Shown here: positions 39,482 through 49,198 of the stretch, one piece after another
Layout: each line of letters begins with the position of its first letter
Numbering within the stretch: the first letter of the stretch is position 1
Assembly (NCBI GenBank): GCA_016222945.1
Contig: JACRPY010000002.1
Span: 1 to 64,000 of the forward strand
Direction: 5' to 3'
Length of the DNA: 64,000 bases
Source: Methanobacterium sp.
GTDB lineage: Archaea > Methanobacteriota > Methanobacteria > Methanobacteriales > Methanobacteriaceae
The notes under the pieces: generated by a model
Database searches by the model: none
What the model was told of the DNA's origin: nothing
What the model saw: the letters and a program-made list of their open reading frames with translations, nothing else
Position numbers and translations under genes: made by a program

Positions 39482-40119
39482 TTGTTCACCTCGGCATCTA
39501 CTTTATTCCATGGAAGTAAATCTGGTCTTACTCGTTGAATAGCTAAAATTGCTACTACAGTTATTGCTCCTTCTGCGATACCTATCACTGCATGATAGAG
39601 ACCCATGAAGAATAGACCTAAATTAACTGGGAACGTTCCGGCAAGTGCCATTTCTATAGCCACTGCCAGTGCAGCTACAAATAGAGATGCCCATCCTGCT
39701 AAGAATATTGCCAGCCATAAATTTAGTTTTTGAAGTGCTTTAAATACTCCAAAACCTGTAAAACCTGCAATAACACCCATATCAAGGATATTCGCACCTA
39801 AAGCTGTGATTCCTCCGTCTCCAAAGAAAAAACCCTGTATAGTCAATACTACTGCCAGTACAAGTACTGCTGCCCATGGGCTGCCAAATATAATTGCCAC
39901 TAATGCCGCACCCAACATGTGTCCGCTGGTTCCCCAAGGTATAGGGATATTCATAGCTTGTATCGCAAAGATAAACGCAGCTAATACTGCAATCATTGGA
40001 ACACGTTTTTCATCAAGATTGTCCTTAGCCCAGTTTAGAGCAAAATACAATGCAACTATTGTAATTATATAATATATGCCTGCTTGCAGTAATGGTAAAA
40101 AACCATCTGGTATATGCAT
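39478..40119 (-). CDS. cbiM: Cobalt/nickel ECF transporter substrate subunit CbiM (copy 1)
   Basis: 213 residues, about seven helices. The N-terminus MHIPDGFLP supplies the metal-binding His-2 site of CbiM/NikM. Also WGTSGHMLGAALVAIIFG and FFGDGGITALGANILDMGV. It captures Co2+ or Ni2+ for import with CbiN and CbiQ. Strong GGAGG site. The 480-nt upstream region has three TTTAGTAA direct repeats and a TATA-like element, resembling half-sites of the operator found at other metal genes in this region. Confidence 0.92.
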   Translation of the reverse strand: MHIPDGFLPLLQAGIYYIITIVALYFALNWAKDNLDEKRVPMIAVLAAFIFAIQAMNIPIPWGTSGHMLGAALVAIIFGSPWAAVLVLAVVLTIQGFFFGDGGITALGANILDMGVIAGFTGFGVFKALQKLNLWLAIFLAGWASLFVAALAVAIEMALAGTFPVNLGLFFMGLYHAVIGIAEGAITVVAILAIQRVRPDLLPWNKVDAEVNK

Positions 40120-40598
40120 ATTTTTATCCTCCTTTTTATTTTCATTAAATGGCGAAAGCTAACGCTATGACAGAATTAAGAGTAATAATATGCCACTATT
40201 TTAAGGGGAAAATGTAATACCCACTTAAATTTGCTTTAACACCTTTAAATCACGTTAATAGTTTCAACTTTTATAATATAAATGTATGGGTTGGTATTAC
40301 TAAACTATTCTTTTACTAAATAAATTTATTACTTTTTATTACTAAACTCGAAATTCATATATTTAAAGTAATAATTAAATCTTGTTTTACGTATCAAAAC
40401 TGATTTTAGAACCCATCTAATGAAATTTCATAACTAAAATTATTTAATCAAATCTTATAAATAATGACTTTTATTAATATTTTATGATATCCATCATCTG
40501 ATTTCTACATTTCCTAAATCTTATAATCCATGGGTACTATTTTTTAATGAAAGCTTTTTTCAGGATTTTCCCTAAATTATTTATGTCCAATTTAAGAT
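40120..40598. promoter_or_regulatory. cbiM upstream region with GTTTAGTAATA repeats
   Basis: 479 nt without a gene. On the minus strand GTTTAGTAATA occurs twice (about 40295-40305 and 40339-40349) with TTTAGTAAAA between, upstream of TATA-like TTATATTATAAAA. These share AGTAATA with the five-site operator family. The rest (40380-40598) is AT-rich with nothing recognised. Confidence 0.5.
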
Positions 40599-40934
40599 TC
40601 AACCTTCAACCATGATTAATTTACCCGTTTTAGGGTCTTTATACACTGTTCCCATTTGAACATAACCCTTTCCTTGACCTGATTGACTTTGTGGGGTGTC
40701 ATTTACTTCATTTCCCTGCTGAATTTCTGCAGCTTTTTGCATTGCTTGCATTGTCTGTTTTTTTTGTTCTGGAGATGCATCAGAGAAAACAACACTCTGC
40801 ATATTCCATGAAACCACCAGAAATATTAAAAATCCAACAGCAAGAACCAGCATGGCATCTACAAGATTAGCTGAACCTGCCATGGGGTCTTCATCTTCAC
40901 TGTTAAGCAACCGGCGCTTTTGCCTTCGAAGCAT
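40599..40934 (-). CDS. DUF2149 protein, ExbD-like
   Basis: 111 residues. Basic N-terminus (MLRRQKRRLLN), then EDPMAGSANLVDAMLVLAVGFLIFLVVSW, a single helix with a conserved Asp in NLVDAMLVL that corresponds to the proton-carrying Asp of ExbD/TolR. The remainder faces outside and includes TVYKDPKTGKLIMVEG. Overlaps the 3' end of the ExbB-like gene by 32 nt. Together they would form a proton channel energising an external process. The ExbD comparison is by architecture. Confidence 0.8.
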   Translation of the reverse strand: MLRRQKRRLLNSEDEDPMAGSANLVDAMLVLAVGFLIFLVVSWNMQSVVFSDASPEQKKQTMQAMQKAAEIQQGNEVNDTPQSQSGQGKGYVQMGTVYKDPKTGKLIMVEG

Positions 40935-41571
40935 TGTCTAACACCTCCAATACTGATTCTGATAATGTTTCAAGGGTGGTGAGGTTGTCCTCATACCATC
41001 GTTTTCTGACCTTGGAAATCACATAAGCAATACCTCCTGCAGCTAACCCCACTACAGTAGTATCAAATGCAATTATTATCGCCTGAGCAAGCCCATTAAT
41101 ATCACCAGCACCTAAAGCAGCTAATCCAGGTCCCATTGGTATCAAAGTGCCCATTAATCCAAGTGTGGGCCCAAGTCTTGTTACTATATCTGTTTTTTCA
41201 AGACTTTTAGCTATTTTAAGCTCTTCATTTTCAATTAATTTTCTTGCAAGAGCTTCTCTGGATTTAGAACCTATATTAGTCGATCCTGCCAGTTTTATTA
41301 ATATTTCTTTGTGGTTTTTGGGTAAATCACTCTTTTCAACCACTTCCATTATGTTTTCAGGAGTGCCGGGATTGGAAATATCTTTTATGATTTTTTCCAC
41401 TTTTAAAACGTCGAATTTGATTCTACTTGAATACTCTGAGATAAGACCTCCAAAACTAACTATCGCATAAACCATAAAGGCTAAAAGACCTATAATAACT
41501 GGTATAAGGAGGCTTTGCGATATCACGTGTAAAACTGCTGCTAACATGTCACTTCCTGGAATTGCTACCAT
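40903..41571 (-). CDS. MotA/TolQ/ExbB proton-channel family protein
   Basis: 222 residues with three helices, a cytoplasmic helical loop between the first and second, and the family core TRLGPTLGLMGTLIPMGPGLAALGAGDINGLAQAI followed by TTVVGLAAGGIAYVI. These proteins form pentameric channels that turn proton flow into movement of a partner. Archaea have no outer membrane, so the target is presumably a cell-surface protein; the CobN-like gene next door is the obvious candidate. AGGTGAT precedes the ATG; the gene follows the DUF2162 gene by 13 nt. Confidence 0.88.
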   Translation of the reverse strand: MVAIPGSDMLAAVLHVISQSLLIPVIIGLLAFMVYAIVSFGGLISEYSSRIKFDVLKVEKIIKDISNPGTPENIMEVVEKSDLPKNHKEILIKLAGSTNIGSKSREALARKLIENEELKIAKSLEKTDIVTRLGPTLGLMGTLIPMGPGLAALGAGDINGLAQAIIIAFDTTVVGLAAGGIAYVISKVRKRWYEDNLTTLETLSESVLEVLDNASKAKAPVA

Positions 41572-41584
41572 TAAATCACCTTGT

Positions 41585-42301
41585 TTATCTTTGTATTAAA
41601 TAACTCTTCTTTTTTGTTAAATAGAATCCTGTAAATGCCATTATCATTACAAATAATACTGCATAAATGAGTGTTTCTATGGATACTAAATCCATTGGGC
41701 TCATTGGGGATTGAAGGACTATACTTATATTGGGAATAACTATAGCAGATGCTAAAAAGTAAAATCCCACAAAAAGCATGAAATTACCCAGTAAAACCGG
41801 GTAAGGCTTTTTAATAACTCTTACTATTAAATCAGACGCAAAATAAAATATAATTATAGTTAAACTCAAGAAAACTGCTGCGTATTGACCTATAAAAGCT
41901 GTTGAAACCCCTATAAATGGAGAAGCTAGTACAATTGCTGCTACAACCGCTCCAAAACAGCAAGGACATGGTGCTATCATTGCTGCACATGATGCTTTAG
42001 CATGGTTTTTCCGGTGCACCTTCCATTCTCTGATAGTGTGGAAACCTGCATATATGATAACAACTGCCATTGCAAGAAATATAGCAAAATTGTAGTCATA
42101 TACAACTTTATAAACAATATCAGTGTATCCTGAAATTAAAAATGTCAAAATATATATTCCTACACCGTATCCTGCGGCTATAGCTACTGCTGCTTTTCTT
42201 GAAAGACCTGCAAATCCTGTTGCAAGTCCAATTTTTACACCAAACACTAAAACTGCCGATAATATCCCTAGTTGCCATAATAGTTCTAACATAATAATCA
42301 T
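41585..42301 (-). CDS. DUF2162 predicted transporter
   Basis: 238 residues, about seven helices, with a cytoplasmic or lumenal loop bearing ASCAAMIAPCPCCFGAVV, a Cys-rich motif reminiscent of the CcdA/DsbD fold and metal permeases. I recognise the family as DUF2162, which is found in methanogens beside ExbB-like and DUF2149 genes and CobN-like genes. First gene of the three-gene unit (DUF2162, ExbB-like, DUF2149) with an operator-TATA module directly upstream. A second ATG at 42292 is an alternative start. Function unproven. Confidence 0.75.
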   Translation of the reverse strand: MIIMLELLWQLGILSAVLVFGVKIGLATGFAGLSRKAAVAIAAGYGVGIYILTFLISGYTDIVYKVVYDYNFAIFLAMAVVIIYAGFHTIREWKVHRKNHAKASCAAMIAPCPCCFGAVVAAIVLASPFIGVSTAFIGQYAAVFLSLTIIIFYFASDLIVRVIKKPYPVLLGNFMLFVGFYFLASAIVIPNISIVLQSPMSPMDLVSIETLIYAVLFVMIMAFTGFYLTKKKSYLIQR

Positions 42302-42327
42302 TCCAATTTTTACATTATCTGCATATA

Positions 42328-42357
42328 TAATACTTTCTATTTACATTTTATTATTAC
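42328..42357 (-). promoter_or_regulatory. Shared operator/TATA module, site A (DUF2162 operon)
   Basis: TAATAC (42328-42333), 14 nt, TTATTATTAC. On the minus strand AAGTATTATATAT forms a TATA box 27-39 nt before the ATG at 42301. A second cluster of TATTACT/AGTAATA words lies just upstream (to 42450). Confidence 0.7.
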
Positions 42358-42514
42358 TTTTTAGCTTTATTTCAGCCTTTTAGTAATACTAATCCACTTA
42401 TTATTACTCATATACCATTTATAATCCCATATTTATTACTAAACAAAAAATAAGTGAAATTACGGCTTAACTCTAATTACATCCTAAATATTTGTTTAAA
42501 AAAGAAAAAAGCCT

Positions 42515-42657
42515 CGAAAACTATGTTTTCGGGGCACTCGAAACTCTCAAACCTTCGGTTTGGAGTGCAAAACTAAAATTTTGCTAACTTCGTTTCGAGG
42601 TTCAGGAAGCACAGCAAACAAATCTTCGATTTGTTGCATCAAAATCATAGATTTTGA
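42515..42657. repeat. Cluster of triloop hairpins downstream of the CobN-like gene
   Basis: Within the 407-nt gap 42302-42708: CGAAAAC/GTTTTCG (42515-42531), CAAACC/GGTTTG (42548-42562), ACAAATC/GATTTGT (42618-42634) and TCAAAATC/GATTTTGA (42639-42657), each perfect with a 3-nt loop. Same style as 6781-6862. May terminate the CobN-like transcript, but four units exceed what a terminator needs. Confidence 0.75.
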
Positions 42658-42708
42658 TAGTTTCCTTCAACACCAAAAATCACAGACTTTCGAGTGAAAA
42701 AAATTTTT

Positions 42709-45700
42709 TTATCTTCTAAAGAAGCTCAATATATCCTCCCTAAAGTAACCAACACCAACTAAACCAATTAGAAGCACAACCCCAATAATTGCTGCTATCG
42801 GCATTCCAGTTTCTGAAGAACTTGAAGAAGAATCAGATTTAGAAACCTCATAAGCCTTCTGCTGCCCTTGATCACCTGGACTTTGGCCTGCTTCTGACTG
42901 TTGTTGATTATCGCTGCTTGAGGGATTGTTTGAATTTGCCGCTTCTACCTGTTTTCCATAAGCTTGACCAGAGCCAGTTTGTCCTGTTGGAACCTGAGTA
43001 TTTGTCTGACTTGGAGCAAAAGACGGATTTTTAGTAGCCTTGTATATCTGTGCATTGAACTGAGCTAAAATATCCGGGTTCACGTACTGAGTAGCCCATT
43101 CAATCATAGCCAGGTTACCACAACTGCAATCGCAACAGGCTACACCACTTTGAATTGTAGTTTGAGCCCATTTATTAGCCACCATTTTCAATGTAGCGTC
43201 ATCGGTCTTCCAGTAACCTTTATGAGCCATTTCAAGAAGGGTTCCTGTAAAACTGATCATTGCATAGGCGTTGTTTCCTTTAGAAAGCCATTCTGTCACT
43301 CCAGTATTGTGCTGATCCAGCAAATATGTTTTCACTGTTTCATCCCACATCCAGTTTTCCATAATTTCAGGAGTGGTTATCTGCCATCCTTTCATGTTAG
43401 ATATGAACTTATTAGAAAGCTCTCTTGCACCACTGTAATCCTCACCCATCATCCCTTTAATCCACTGTGGGTTTAAGTAACGGGTTCTAAGTTCGTTTCC
43501 CATGAATTCTTTTAAAGACATGACCTTTGGGTTAGTTTTATCAGCATATGACAGTACTTTTAGATCTGGTGCTTTTCCATTGTTAGCTCTTTTTATTCCC
43601 ATTGAAAGCCCACCAAAGTAGTCAAAAAAGTCGTCATTATCCAATACTCCATATAAATTAGAGCTTCTACTGTGATATGCTGTAGTAACACCTTTAAGAA
43701 GGTCTTTGAATAATCCAGTGTTAGCTGTTCCCCAATTTCTTTCAGTATAAGAATGCCCCATTCTCTCTAGGTAAAGATCTGCAACTTGATCTGTACTGTT
43801 CCATGTCCATGATTGTCCTAATGCTTTATTAACTCCTGCACCATAATCTCCTGTTGGTGGACCAAATATACGTGTGATTGCTAGTTCTCCTGCTTGATCA
43901 GCAGGGATACCTTTGCTAATAAGGTCTCTAACTGTTTTAATCCAGTGTTTTGCTATGTAATTGCTTTCAATTGAGTCATTACATTTAATATTAGTTGGAA
44001 ATGTGCCATTGGTTGAATATGATGCCCTTATTAGTGGATCAATAGCATAGTTGAGACTTCCTTTGATGTCATTGTTTTGAGGATCATTGACAATGGTATT
44101 GTAAGATGAAGCTAAAGCAACACGATAAGATCTGTCCATGTTAACTAAAAGTTTTGGGAATAAATCTCTGAAAAGCCCACTTGTAGTTGTTATTACATCG
44201 ATCCTTGGCCTTTCTGTTACTGGTGCAAGCCCTATTTTTGCTCTTTCATTATTTAAATCTGTAAGAAGAGTGCTTAGAGGTGTCGCTTGCATTTTTCCTG
44301 TACTTCCTCCAGTTAACCATTTTTGAGTTGGTTCTGGTTCCACTCCTAACATCCTTAAAACAAATGATGCCATAGTACCATCGTCTCTGGAAGTTTCTAC
44401 ACACCAAACCACTGCAGCTATTTTTTCAGGGAATTTTCCCGAGTCATATTGGGCTAAAGCCATATCTGCAAGTTTTTTACCTAAATTCCACGCATCTTTT
44501 GTAGGTAACTGATTGTCATTAAGTGAATAAAAGTTTCTACCAGTTGGAAGAGATTCATTATTTCTTATTGGATCATTTCCAGTTCCAGGAGACACATAAC
44601 TTCCATTTAAAGACCTTAAAAGTGATTTCATTTCATTGCTGAAACTGTCATTTATTAGTTTTTTATAGTTATCTACTGTTCCCCCATTCACTGATACCAT
44701 TATATTTGCTAAATCCTCTATTTCTGTGCTGTTCCACTGTTTCCCAAATGTATGAAGTCCAATTGGGATTAATGTATTTTCCATTTGTTCCAAGTAGTTG
44801 TGTATTTTGTCCATATCTGCATCAGTCAGGTTATTTAAATCTTTTATGCCTAATTCCGTGGCTAAATTAAGTTTATTCACCACATCCGCTATCCGTGCTT
44901 TATACTGTGCCTTAAGCAGTGGGAGATCATCATTTTTGTGATCTTGATACCAGTCCACATCTGATTTTAAGTTTACATATCCTCCATAGAGTTCCGTAGA
45001 CTTCATTGGAGGGATTAAATGATCTATAATAACTGAATATCCTCTTCTTTTGGCCTGAACTCCTTCTCCCACACCATCCATATTATAAAGGTATATTGAA
45101 GGCGTGTTTCCTGCTGTAATATCAGAGTAGTCAAATTGAGTCAGTGCCACTTGTTTATGAGGTAGCCATTCGTATGTAGCGTGTCTTCCCATATGAATCT
45201 GAGCATCAGCGCCAAATTTCGTGTTTATCCATGCATACCAAGCAAGATACTGGTGATGTGGAGGTACTGCAGTATTGTGGTAAAGTTTAGCTGCATCAGC
45301 TTCCCATCCTCTTTGAGGTTCAGGACCCATGTAAACATTTCCATAGTACATTCCCGGAATTACTATGTAATCTTTACCATTTTTTTTCACAGTCATGATG
45401 TTTCCTGGTACGTCTCCCCAACCACTAAGTCCTGCCATATTCAGTGTTTTAAATTGTTCCTTTGCAGTGTAGAAATCGTTCCATTTACTATTATCTCCAT
45501 CGATCACAGATTTTAATGCTGTATTCATTTGATTAATGAGTTGGTTAGCCTGAGATGATTTTTCAGGGAATGTATCCGCAAGACTTTTCATCTCAACCGT
45601 CCATTTATCTATAGCAATTTTAGTTGCATTTTTTGAGCCAGTGCTTATTCCTGCCTTGGTAATTTCTTCAATATATCCTGTAGGACCTTCAATTACTTCC

Positions 45701-47484
45701 TTTTTAGCAATAGGGTCCAGTGTATTAAACCATGCTTTGTACTCTTCAACATCCCATAAAACTGTGTTAGGATCATTAGCTAATTTTTCAAGCTCTCCAG
45801 GTGCCCAACTAGCAACATTTATGCCTCTAATTGTCATATTGCCAACAAGTGCACTTTCATTGTTAGGAATATCTCCTACATTGTATCCTTGAGACTTCAA
45901 ATTTTGTAATATGTTCAAAATACTCTCAGGAACGTTTAGATAACTGGCACCAATGTTCTGTTTCCCTGGAGGGTAATTATAGTACACCATAGCAATTTTC
46001 TTGTCAGTGTTGTTCATTTTTTGAAGCTTTATCCAGTTATTTATTCTGTCAGCTACTTTCTCTACTCTATCTGGAATTGGCTTAAAACGTGATATAGAAG
46101 CACCAGTTACAGTATCAGTGGAATTTTCACTTGAAGCTAAAAATGTAGGTTCAATTATTCCCTGAGTTTCCTGCATTGCTATTTTATAATAGACTTCATT
46201 CCAAGGGAGCCCTTCTTGTGATACCAACCATTCACCCTCAGTTCTTTTATCTGTTCTCATTGCTTTGTATACTGGAACATTTAGATCTTGAAGAAGTTGA
46301 TTTGTTTTGTTATTCCCTAAAGCAAAGTCAAAAAAACTTATAATCCCATTTATTTTATTTTGAGGGTCAGTGAAATATTTTACCATAGATGAATGGACAC
46401 TATCTCCTGAAGAGCCTACTATTGGTATAACATTAAGTCCTTTAGCAGTTAAAGCATCTATCATAGCTTTAAAGTGATCCATATTTCCATTTAATACATA
46501 GCTAACATCATCAACTAATCCAACTGTTCCAGCATTCGGATTTTTGGAATATTGAGCCAAATAGTCGTTTATGTTGGTAAATGTCTTACCATCTCTGTAG
46601 ATCATTTCCTTTTGGGTAACAATATAATCTTGAGGACCCCATGCAGGATTCCATGTTCCACCATTTGCAATTTCGTATTCTTTTATAGCGTATTTAAACT
46701 GGTTTTCAAAGTTCTGCTGCCCTTTTTGTGTGTAATATAATGCAAGATCAATCCATTGAACTGCATTTGGACGGTAGTTTGAGCTTGAAGTGTCATTCCA
46801 CTGCGCTTTTTTTGAATTAAGTGCAGTAATATTACTTCCTTTAACTGCATCTCTTAAAGATTTGATATCTGTATCTGATATCCCCTCAAAAAGATTTTTA
46901 TTGTTTATCCGACTTAATTTGGTCAAATTATTATCTGCTCCTGGACTTTCCAACATTATGACGTCTTTATTAGTCAAAATGCTAGTGTTCAGATTGATTA
47001 AGTTCCATAATCTAGTATCAACTGTTGCTGATAGCCATTCACCGATTATTATTTGGGAATTTTTTATCAAGGCAAGGAGATCTGAATCAGACATAACTTC
47101 AACTTGTTTGTATGAACGTATTTCAAATGTAACGGGAGTATTTGAAGCCAAAGGCGGATTTAGAAGGTTCATTACTGCTTTTGCTGCATCATTGATTGAT
47201 TTAATGTTGGCATCTGAACTTATAACAAAAATTTTAGGATCTACCAGCCCATTAGTTATATTTAATTGTGTATTGTTTGAACTTGAATTATTTTCAACAT
47301 TCATTGTATTCTCGTTTAATCCAGTTTTTTGTACTTCATTTCCATCTGTTTCAGTTTGAGAGATAGAATAATCCGTTGAACCTCCAGGATCACCTACTTG
47401 TGATGTATCTTGAGCCACAACAGGACTAAACATAGTTAGTATGAAAACAAAGCAAATTATCAACGAAGTTATTTGTTTTTTAAT
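42709..47484 (-). CDS. Surface-anchored CobN-like chelatase (CobN/BchH family), ATT start
   Basis: About 1591 residues. The CobN/Mg-chelatase H family inserts Co or Mg into tetrapyrroles with ATP-driven partners; this one has a signal peptide (KKQITSLIICFVFILTMFSPVVAQ) and a C-terminal helix with basic end (PIAAIIGVVLLIGLVGVGYF), so it is outside the cell. Family motifs: HMGRHATYEWLPHK (about residue 765), MDGVGEGVQAKRRGYSVIIDHL and a VWCVETSRDDGTM-like segment; CCDCSC near the end may bind metal. Ser/Gln-rich stalk with AYEVSK before the helix. The GTG at 47493 is inside AAGGAGGTG; GGAGG points to ATT at 47484 (8 nt). No ATPase partner (CobS/T, ChlI/D) is near. Role probably metal or tetrapyrrole capture. 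Confidence 0.8.
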   Translation of the reverse strand: MKKQITSLIICFVFILTMFSPVVAQDTSQVGDPGGSTDYSISQTETDGNEVQKTGLNENTMNVENNSSSNNTQLNITNGLVDPKIFVISSDANIKSINDAAKAVMNLLNPPLASNTPVTFEIRSYKQVEVMSDSDLLALIKNSQIIIGEWLSATVDTRLWNLINLNTSILTNKDVIMLESPGADNNLTKLSRINNKNLFEGISDTDIKSLRDAVKGSNITALNSKKAQWNDTSSSNYRPNAVQWIDLALYYTQKGQQNFENQFKYAIKEYEIANGGTWNPAWGPQDYIVTQKEMIYRDGKTFTNINDYLAQYSKNPNAGTVGLVDDVSYVLNGNMDHFKAMIDALTAKGLNVIPIVGSSGDSVHSSMVKYFTDPQNKINGIISFFDFALGNNKTNQLLQDLNVPVYKAMRTDKRTEGEWLVSQEGLPWNEVYYKIAMQETQGIIEPTFLASSENSTDTVTGASISRFKPIPDRVEKVADRINNWIKLQKMNNTDKKIAMVYYNYPPGKQNIGASYLNVPESILNILQNLKSQGYNVGDIPNNESALVGNMTIRGINVASWAPGELEKLANDPNTVLWDVEEYKAWFNTLDPIAKKEVIEGPTGYIEEITKAGISTGSKNATKIAIDKWTVEMKSLADTFPEKSSQANQLINQMNTALKSVIDGDNSKWNDFYTAKEQFKTLNMAGLSGWGDVPGNIMTVKKNGKDYIVIPGMYYGNVYMGPEPQRGWEADAAKLYHNTAVPPHHQYLAWYAWINTKFGADAQIHMGRHATYEWLPHKQVALTQFDYSDITAGNTPSIYLYNMDGVGEGVQAKRRGYSVIIDHLIPPMKSTELYGGYVNLKSDVDWYQDHKNDDLPLLKAQYKARIADVVNKLNLATELGIKDLNNLTDADMDKIHNYLEQMENTLIPIGLHTFGKQWNSTEIEDLANIMVSVNGGTVDNYKKLINDSFSNEMKSLLRSLNGSYVSPGTGNDPIRNNESLPTGRNFYSLNDNQLPTKDAWNLGKKLADMALAQYDSGKFPEKIAAVVWCVETSRDDGTMASFVLRMLGVEPEPTQKWLTGGSTGKMQATPLSTLLTDLNNERAKIGLAPVTERPRIDVITTTSGLFRDLFPKLLVNMDRSYRVALASSYNTIVNDPQNNDIKGSLNYAIDPLIRASYSTNGTFPTNIKCNDSIESNYIAKHWIKTVRDLISKGIPADQAGELAITRIFGPPTGDYGAGVNKALGQSWTWNSTDQVADLYLERMGHSYTERNWGTANTGLFKDLLKGVTTAYHSRSSNLYGVLDNDDFFDYFGGLSMGIKRANNGKAPDLKVLSYADKTNPKVMSLKEFMGNELRTRYLNPQWIKGMMGEDYSGARELSNKFISNMKGWQITTPEIMENWMWDETVKTYLLDQHNTGVTEWLSKGNNAYAMISFTGTLLEMAHKGYWKTDDATLKMVANKWAQTTIQSGVACCDCSCGNLAMIEWATQYVNPDILAQFNAQIYKATKNPSFAPSQTNTQVPTGQTGSGQAYGKQVEAANSNNPSSSDNQQQSEAGQSPGDQGQQKAYEVSKSDSSSSSSETGMPIAAIIGVVLLIGLVGVGYFREDILSFFRR

Positions 47485-47493
47485 ACTTTTCAC

Positions 47494-47964
47494 CTCCTTT
47501 TTATTTATAAAGGAGATATTTAGGTCTTCCCAATATTTAATACTTGTTATTACTTAATTATTATTACATTTTTGTCTAAATCCAATGAATTTGTAATAAA
47601 AAAACAGTAAAATTATTACAAAATACTTAATTAAAACCCATTTCTTAATAACTGCAATCTTCAACCCATTTGAAACCACGAAAATAATGATAAAAAATTA
47701 ACCATAAAAAAACAAAAATTAAGCCATTAAAAACTGTTTATTTTAAATAAAACAAAATAAATCACGCTTTTATAATTTATAATTGAATAAAAAGTTAAAA
47801 TTCTCGAAATAATCAAATATTAATTGAAAAAACGCCTTAAAAGGAGCAGATACGCCAAAAAAATATTAAACCTATCTAAACAGAGAGTATTACTGAAAAA
47901 GTAATAAACATTAAAAGACAGTGCACTAAAAAATCCATAAAAAAGAAAAAAGAAATTATAAATA
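47494..47964. promoter_or_regulatory. Upstream region of the CobN-like gene
   Basis: 471 nt without a gene. Besides operator site D, it holds a perfect inverted repeat TTTGTAATA (47590-47598) / TATTACAAA (47614-47622) with 15-nt spacing, and an imperfect AGTATTACTGAAAAAGTAATA at about 47887-47907. The rest is AT-rich. Confidence 0.6.
47538..47567 (-). promoter_or_regulatory. Shared operator/TATA module, site D (CobN-like gene)
   Basis: TAATAC (47538-47543), 14 nt, TTATTATTAC (47558-47567). On the minus strand AAGTATTAAATATTGG serves as TATA box about 50 nt before the start. Confidence 0.7.
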
Positions 47965-48438
47965 CTATGAAATCTTCTTTTTCATCCAAAAAACACCGCC
48001 CGCAAGACCCCCTATTACACCAATCAGAATTCCTGCCAAAAATGGTGTTAAAAAGCCCCCACTAGTGTTATTTGCAGTTAAAAGAGTTAAACCATTTTTA
48101 ATGTCAATTTCATCAGCAGAACATACAAATATTCTATTGTATAAGTCGGGATTCTTGGATAAAAATTCATTAACTGTATCCTGGTAAGCCACTGCAAGAA
48201 TTCTCTTATTGGAATTAGAAAGCGCGTGTTCCAACTCATGAGAAACATCAGCATCAGATTTAAAGTTGTATACCGTAACATTTAATCCCATTTCATTTCC
48301 CACTTTTTTTGCCATTATTCCAGTTGAATTATCAGCAATTACAATGGTCGATTGTGGTGTTATATCCACTCCATGAGCGCTCACAGGAACTATCATTCCC
48401 AATAAGATTATTAACAGATATATTGCTTTTATTTTCAT
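47965..48438 (-). CDS. Exported single-anchor protein of the second CbiM locus
   Basis: 157 residues: signal peptide (MKIKAIYLLIILLGMIVPVSAHG), an external alpha/beta domain (STIVIADNSTGIMAKKVGNEMGLNVTVYNF..., ending IFVCSADEIDIKNGLTLLTAN) and a C-terminal Gly-rich helix (LAGILIGVIGGLAGGVFWM) with a basic end. I do not recognise the domain. It follows cbiM copy 2 by 16 nt, in the place where CbiN is usual, so it may be the extracytoplasmic partner of that permease. Start at ATG 48438 after GGAGAT; the ATG at 48453 is before that site. Confidence 0.65.
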   Translation of the reverse strand: MKIKAIYLLIILLGMIVPVSAHGVDITPQSTIVIADNSTGIMAKKVGNEMGLNVTVYNFKSDADVSHELEHALSNSNKRILAVAYQDTVNEFLSKNPDLYNRIFVCSADEIDIKNGLTLLTANNTSGGFLTPFLAGILIGVIGGLAGGVFWMKKKIS

Positions 48439-48454
48439 ATTTAGAATCTCCATT

Positions 48455-49078
48455 TTAGATTTTATCTAATTTTAACAAGTCAGGCTTAATTTTAGAAATG
48501 AAGGATATGATAAATACGTTGGCAACACCTTCAATAACTGCAACAAACAAATAAAACGGAATTAATGTCGCTGCCAGCATTTCTACGGTTGCAACACCTG
48601 CTGCAAGCAGTATCAAAACATGGGATATTGTTGCCATAATTATACCCATGAATGTCCCTGAAAACACACCCAGTTTTTCATCGAGACTTGAAATGAGTTT
48701 ATAAAATATATATGTTGAAAAACTCAACACAACCCCCATAGTCACAGTATTAGCACCCAAAGTGGTTATTCCTCCCATTCCAAGGAATAGGAATTGTACC
48801 AAGAAGCATAAAAATGCTACAGTAACTCCAGTTAGAGGGCCAAGCAAAATAACAGCCAAAGGAATCAAGAAAAAATGCATAGGAACACCAAAAGGCGACG
48901 GTATAGACAAAGAAGACACAACAACTGTTACTGCAGCAAGAATCGCAGTATTAACGATTTTTTTCTCTTTTTCCTCCGTCTTAGAAAACTTAAAAAAATA
49001 TAATGCCAATGTAATAATGGCTAAAATCCAGTAAATCCCAGATTGCCATAAAGGTATAAGTCCATCAGGTAAATGCAA
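48455..49078 (-). CDS. cbiM: CbiM-family metal permease (copy 2)
   Basis: 207 residues with the metal-binding N-terminus MHLPDGLIPLWQ, LSIPSPFGVPMHFFLIPLAVILLGP and FLGMGGITTLGANTVTMGV. It belongs to the CbiM/NikM family but diverges from copy 1, so it may take a different metal or complex. TTG start at 49078, 10-11 nt after GGGAGGAT. No T component or ATPase is linked; its neighbours are two exported single-anchor proteins. Probably in one transcript with the HPGHG protein and the FmdE-like gene. Confidence 0.85.
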   Translation of the reverse strand: MHLPDGLIPLWQSGIYWILAIITLALYFFKFSKTEEKEKKIVNTAILAAVTVVVSSLSIPSPFGVPMHFFLIPLAVILLGPLTGVTVAFLCFLVQFLFLGMGGITTLGANTVTMGVVLSFSTYIFYKLISSLDEKLGVFSGTFMGIIMATISHVLILLAAGVATVEMLAATLIPFYLFVAVIEGVANVFIISFISKIKPDLLKLDKI

Positions 49079-49198
49079 AATATATCCTCCCTTTATGATT
49101 AATTAATTATATCAATATATTTTAATGTAAATATAAATTCCTTAAAAGATATCCTCTAAAAAAATAACTGAGGAAAAATAAAATATTCTTTAGCAACA

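Noticed and set aside
42515..42657. CRISPR array
   Set aside because: The repeated units are palindromes of differing sequence and spacing, with no constant direct repeat or spacers.
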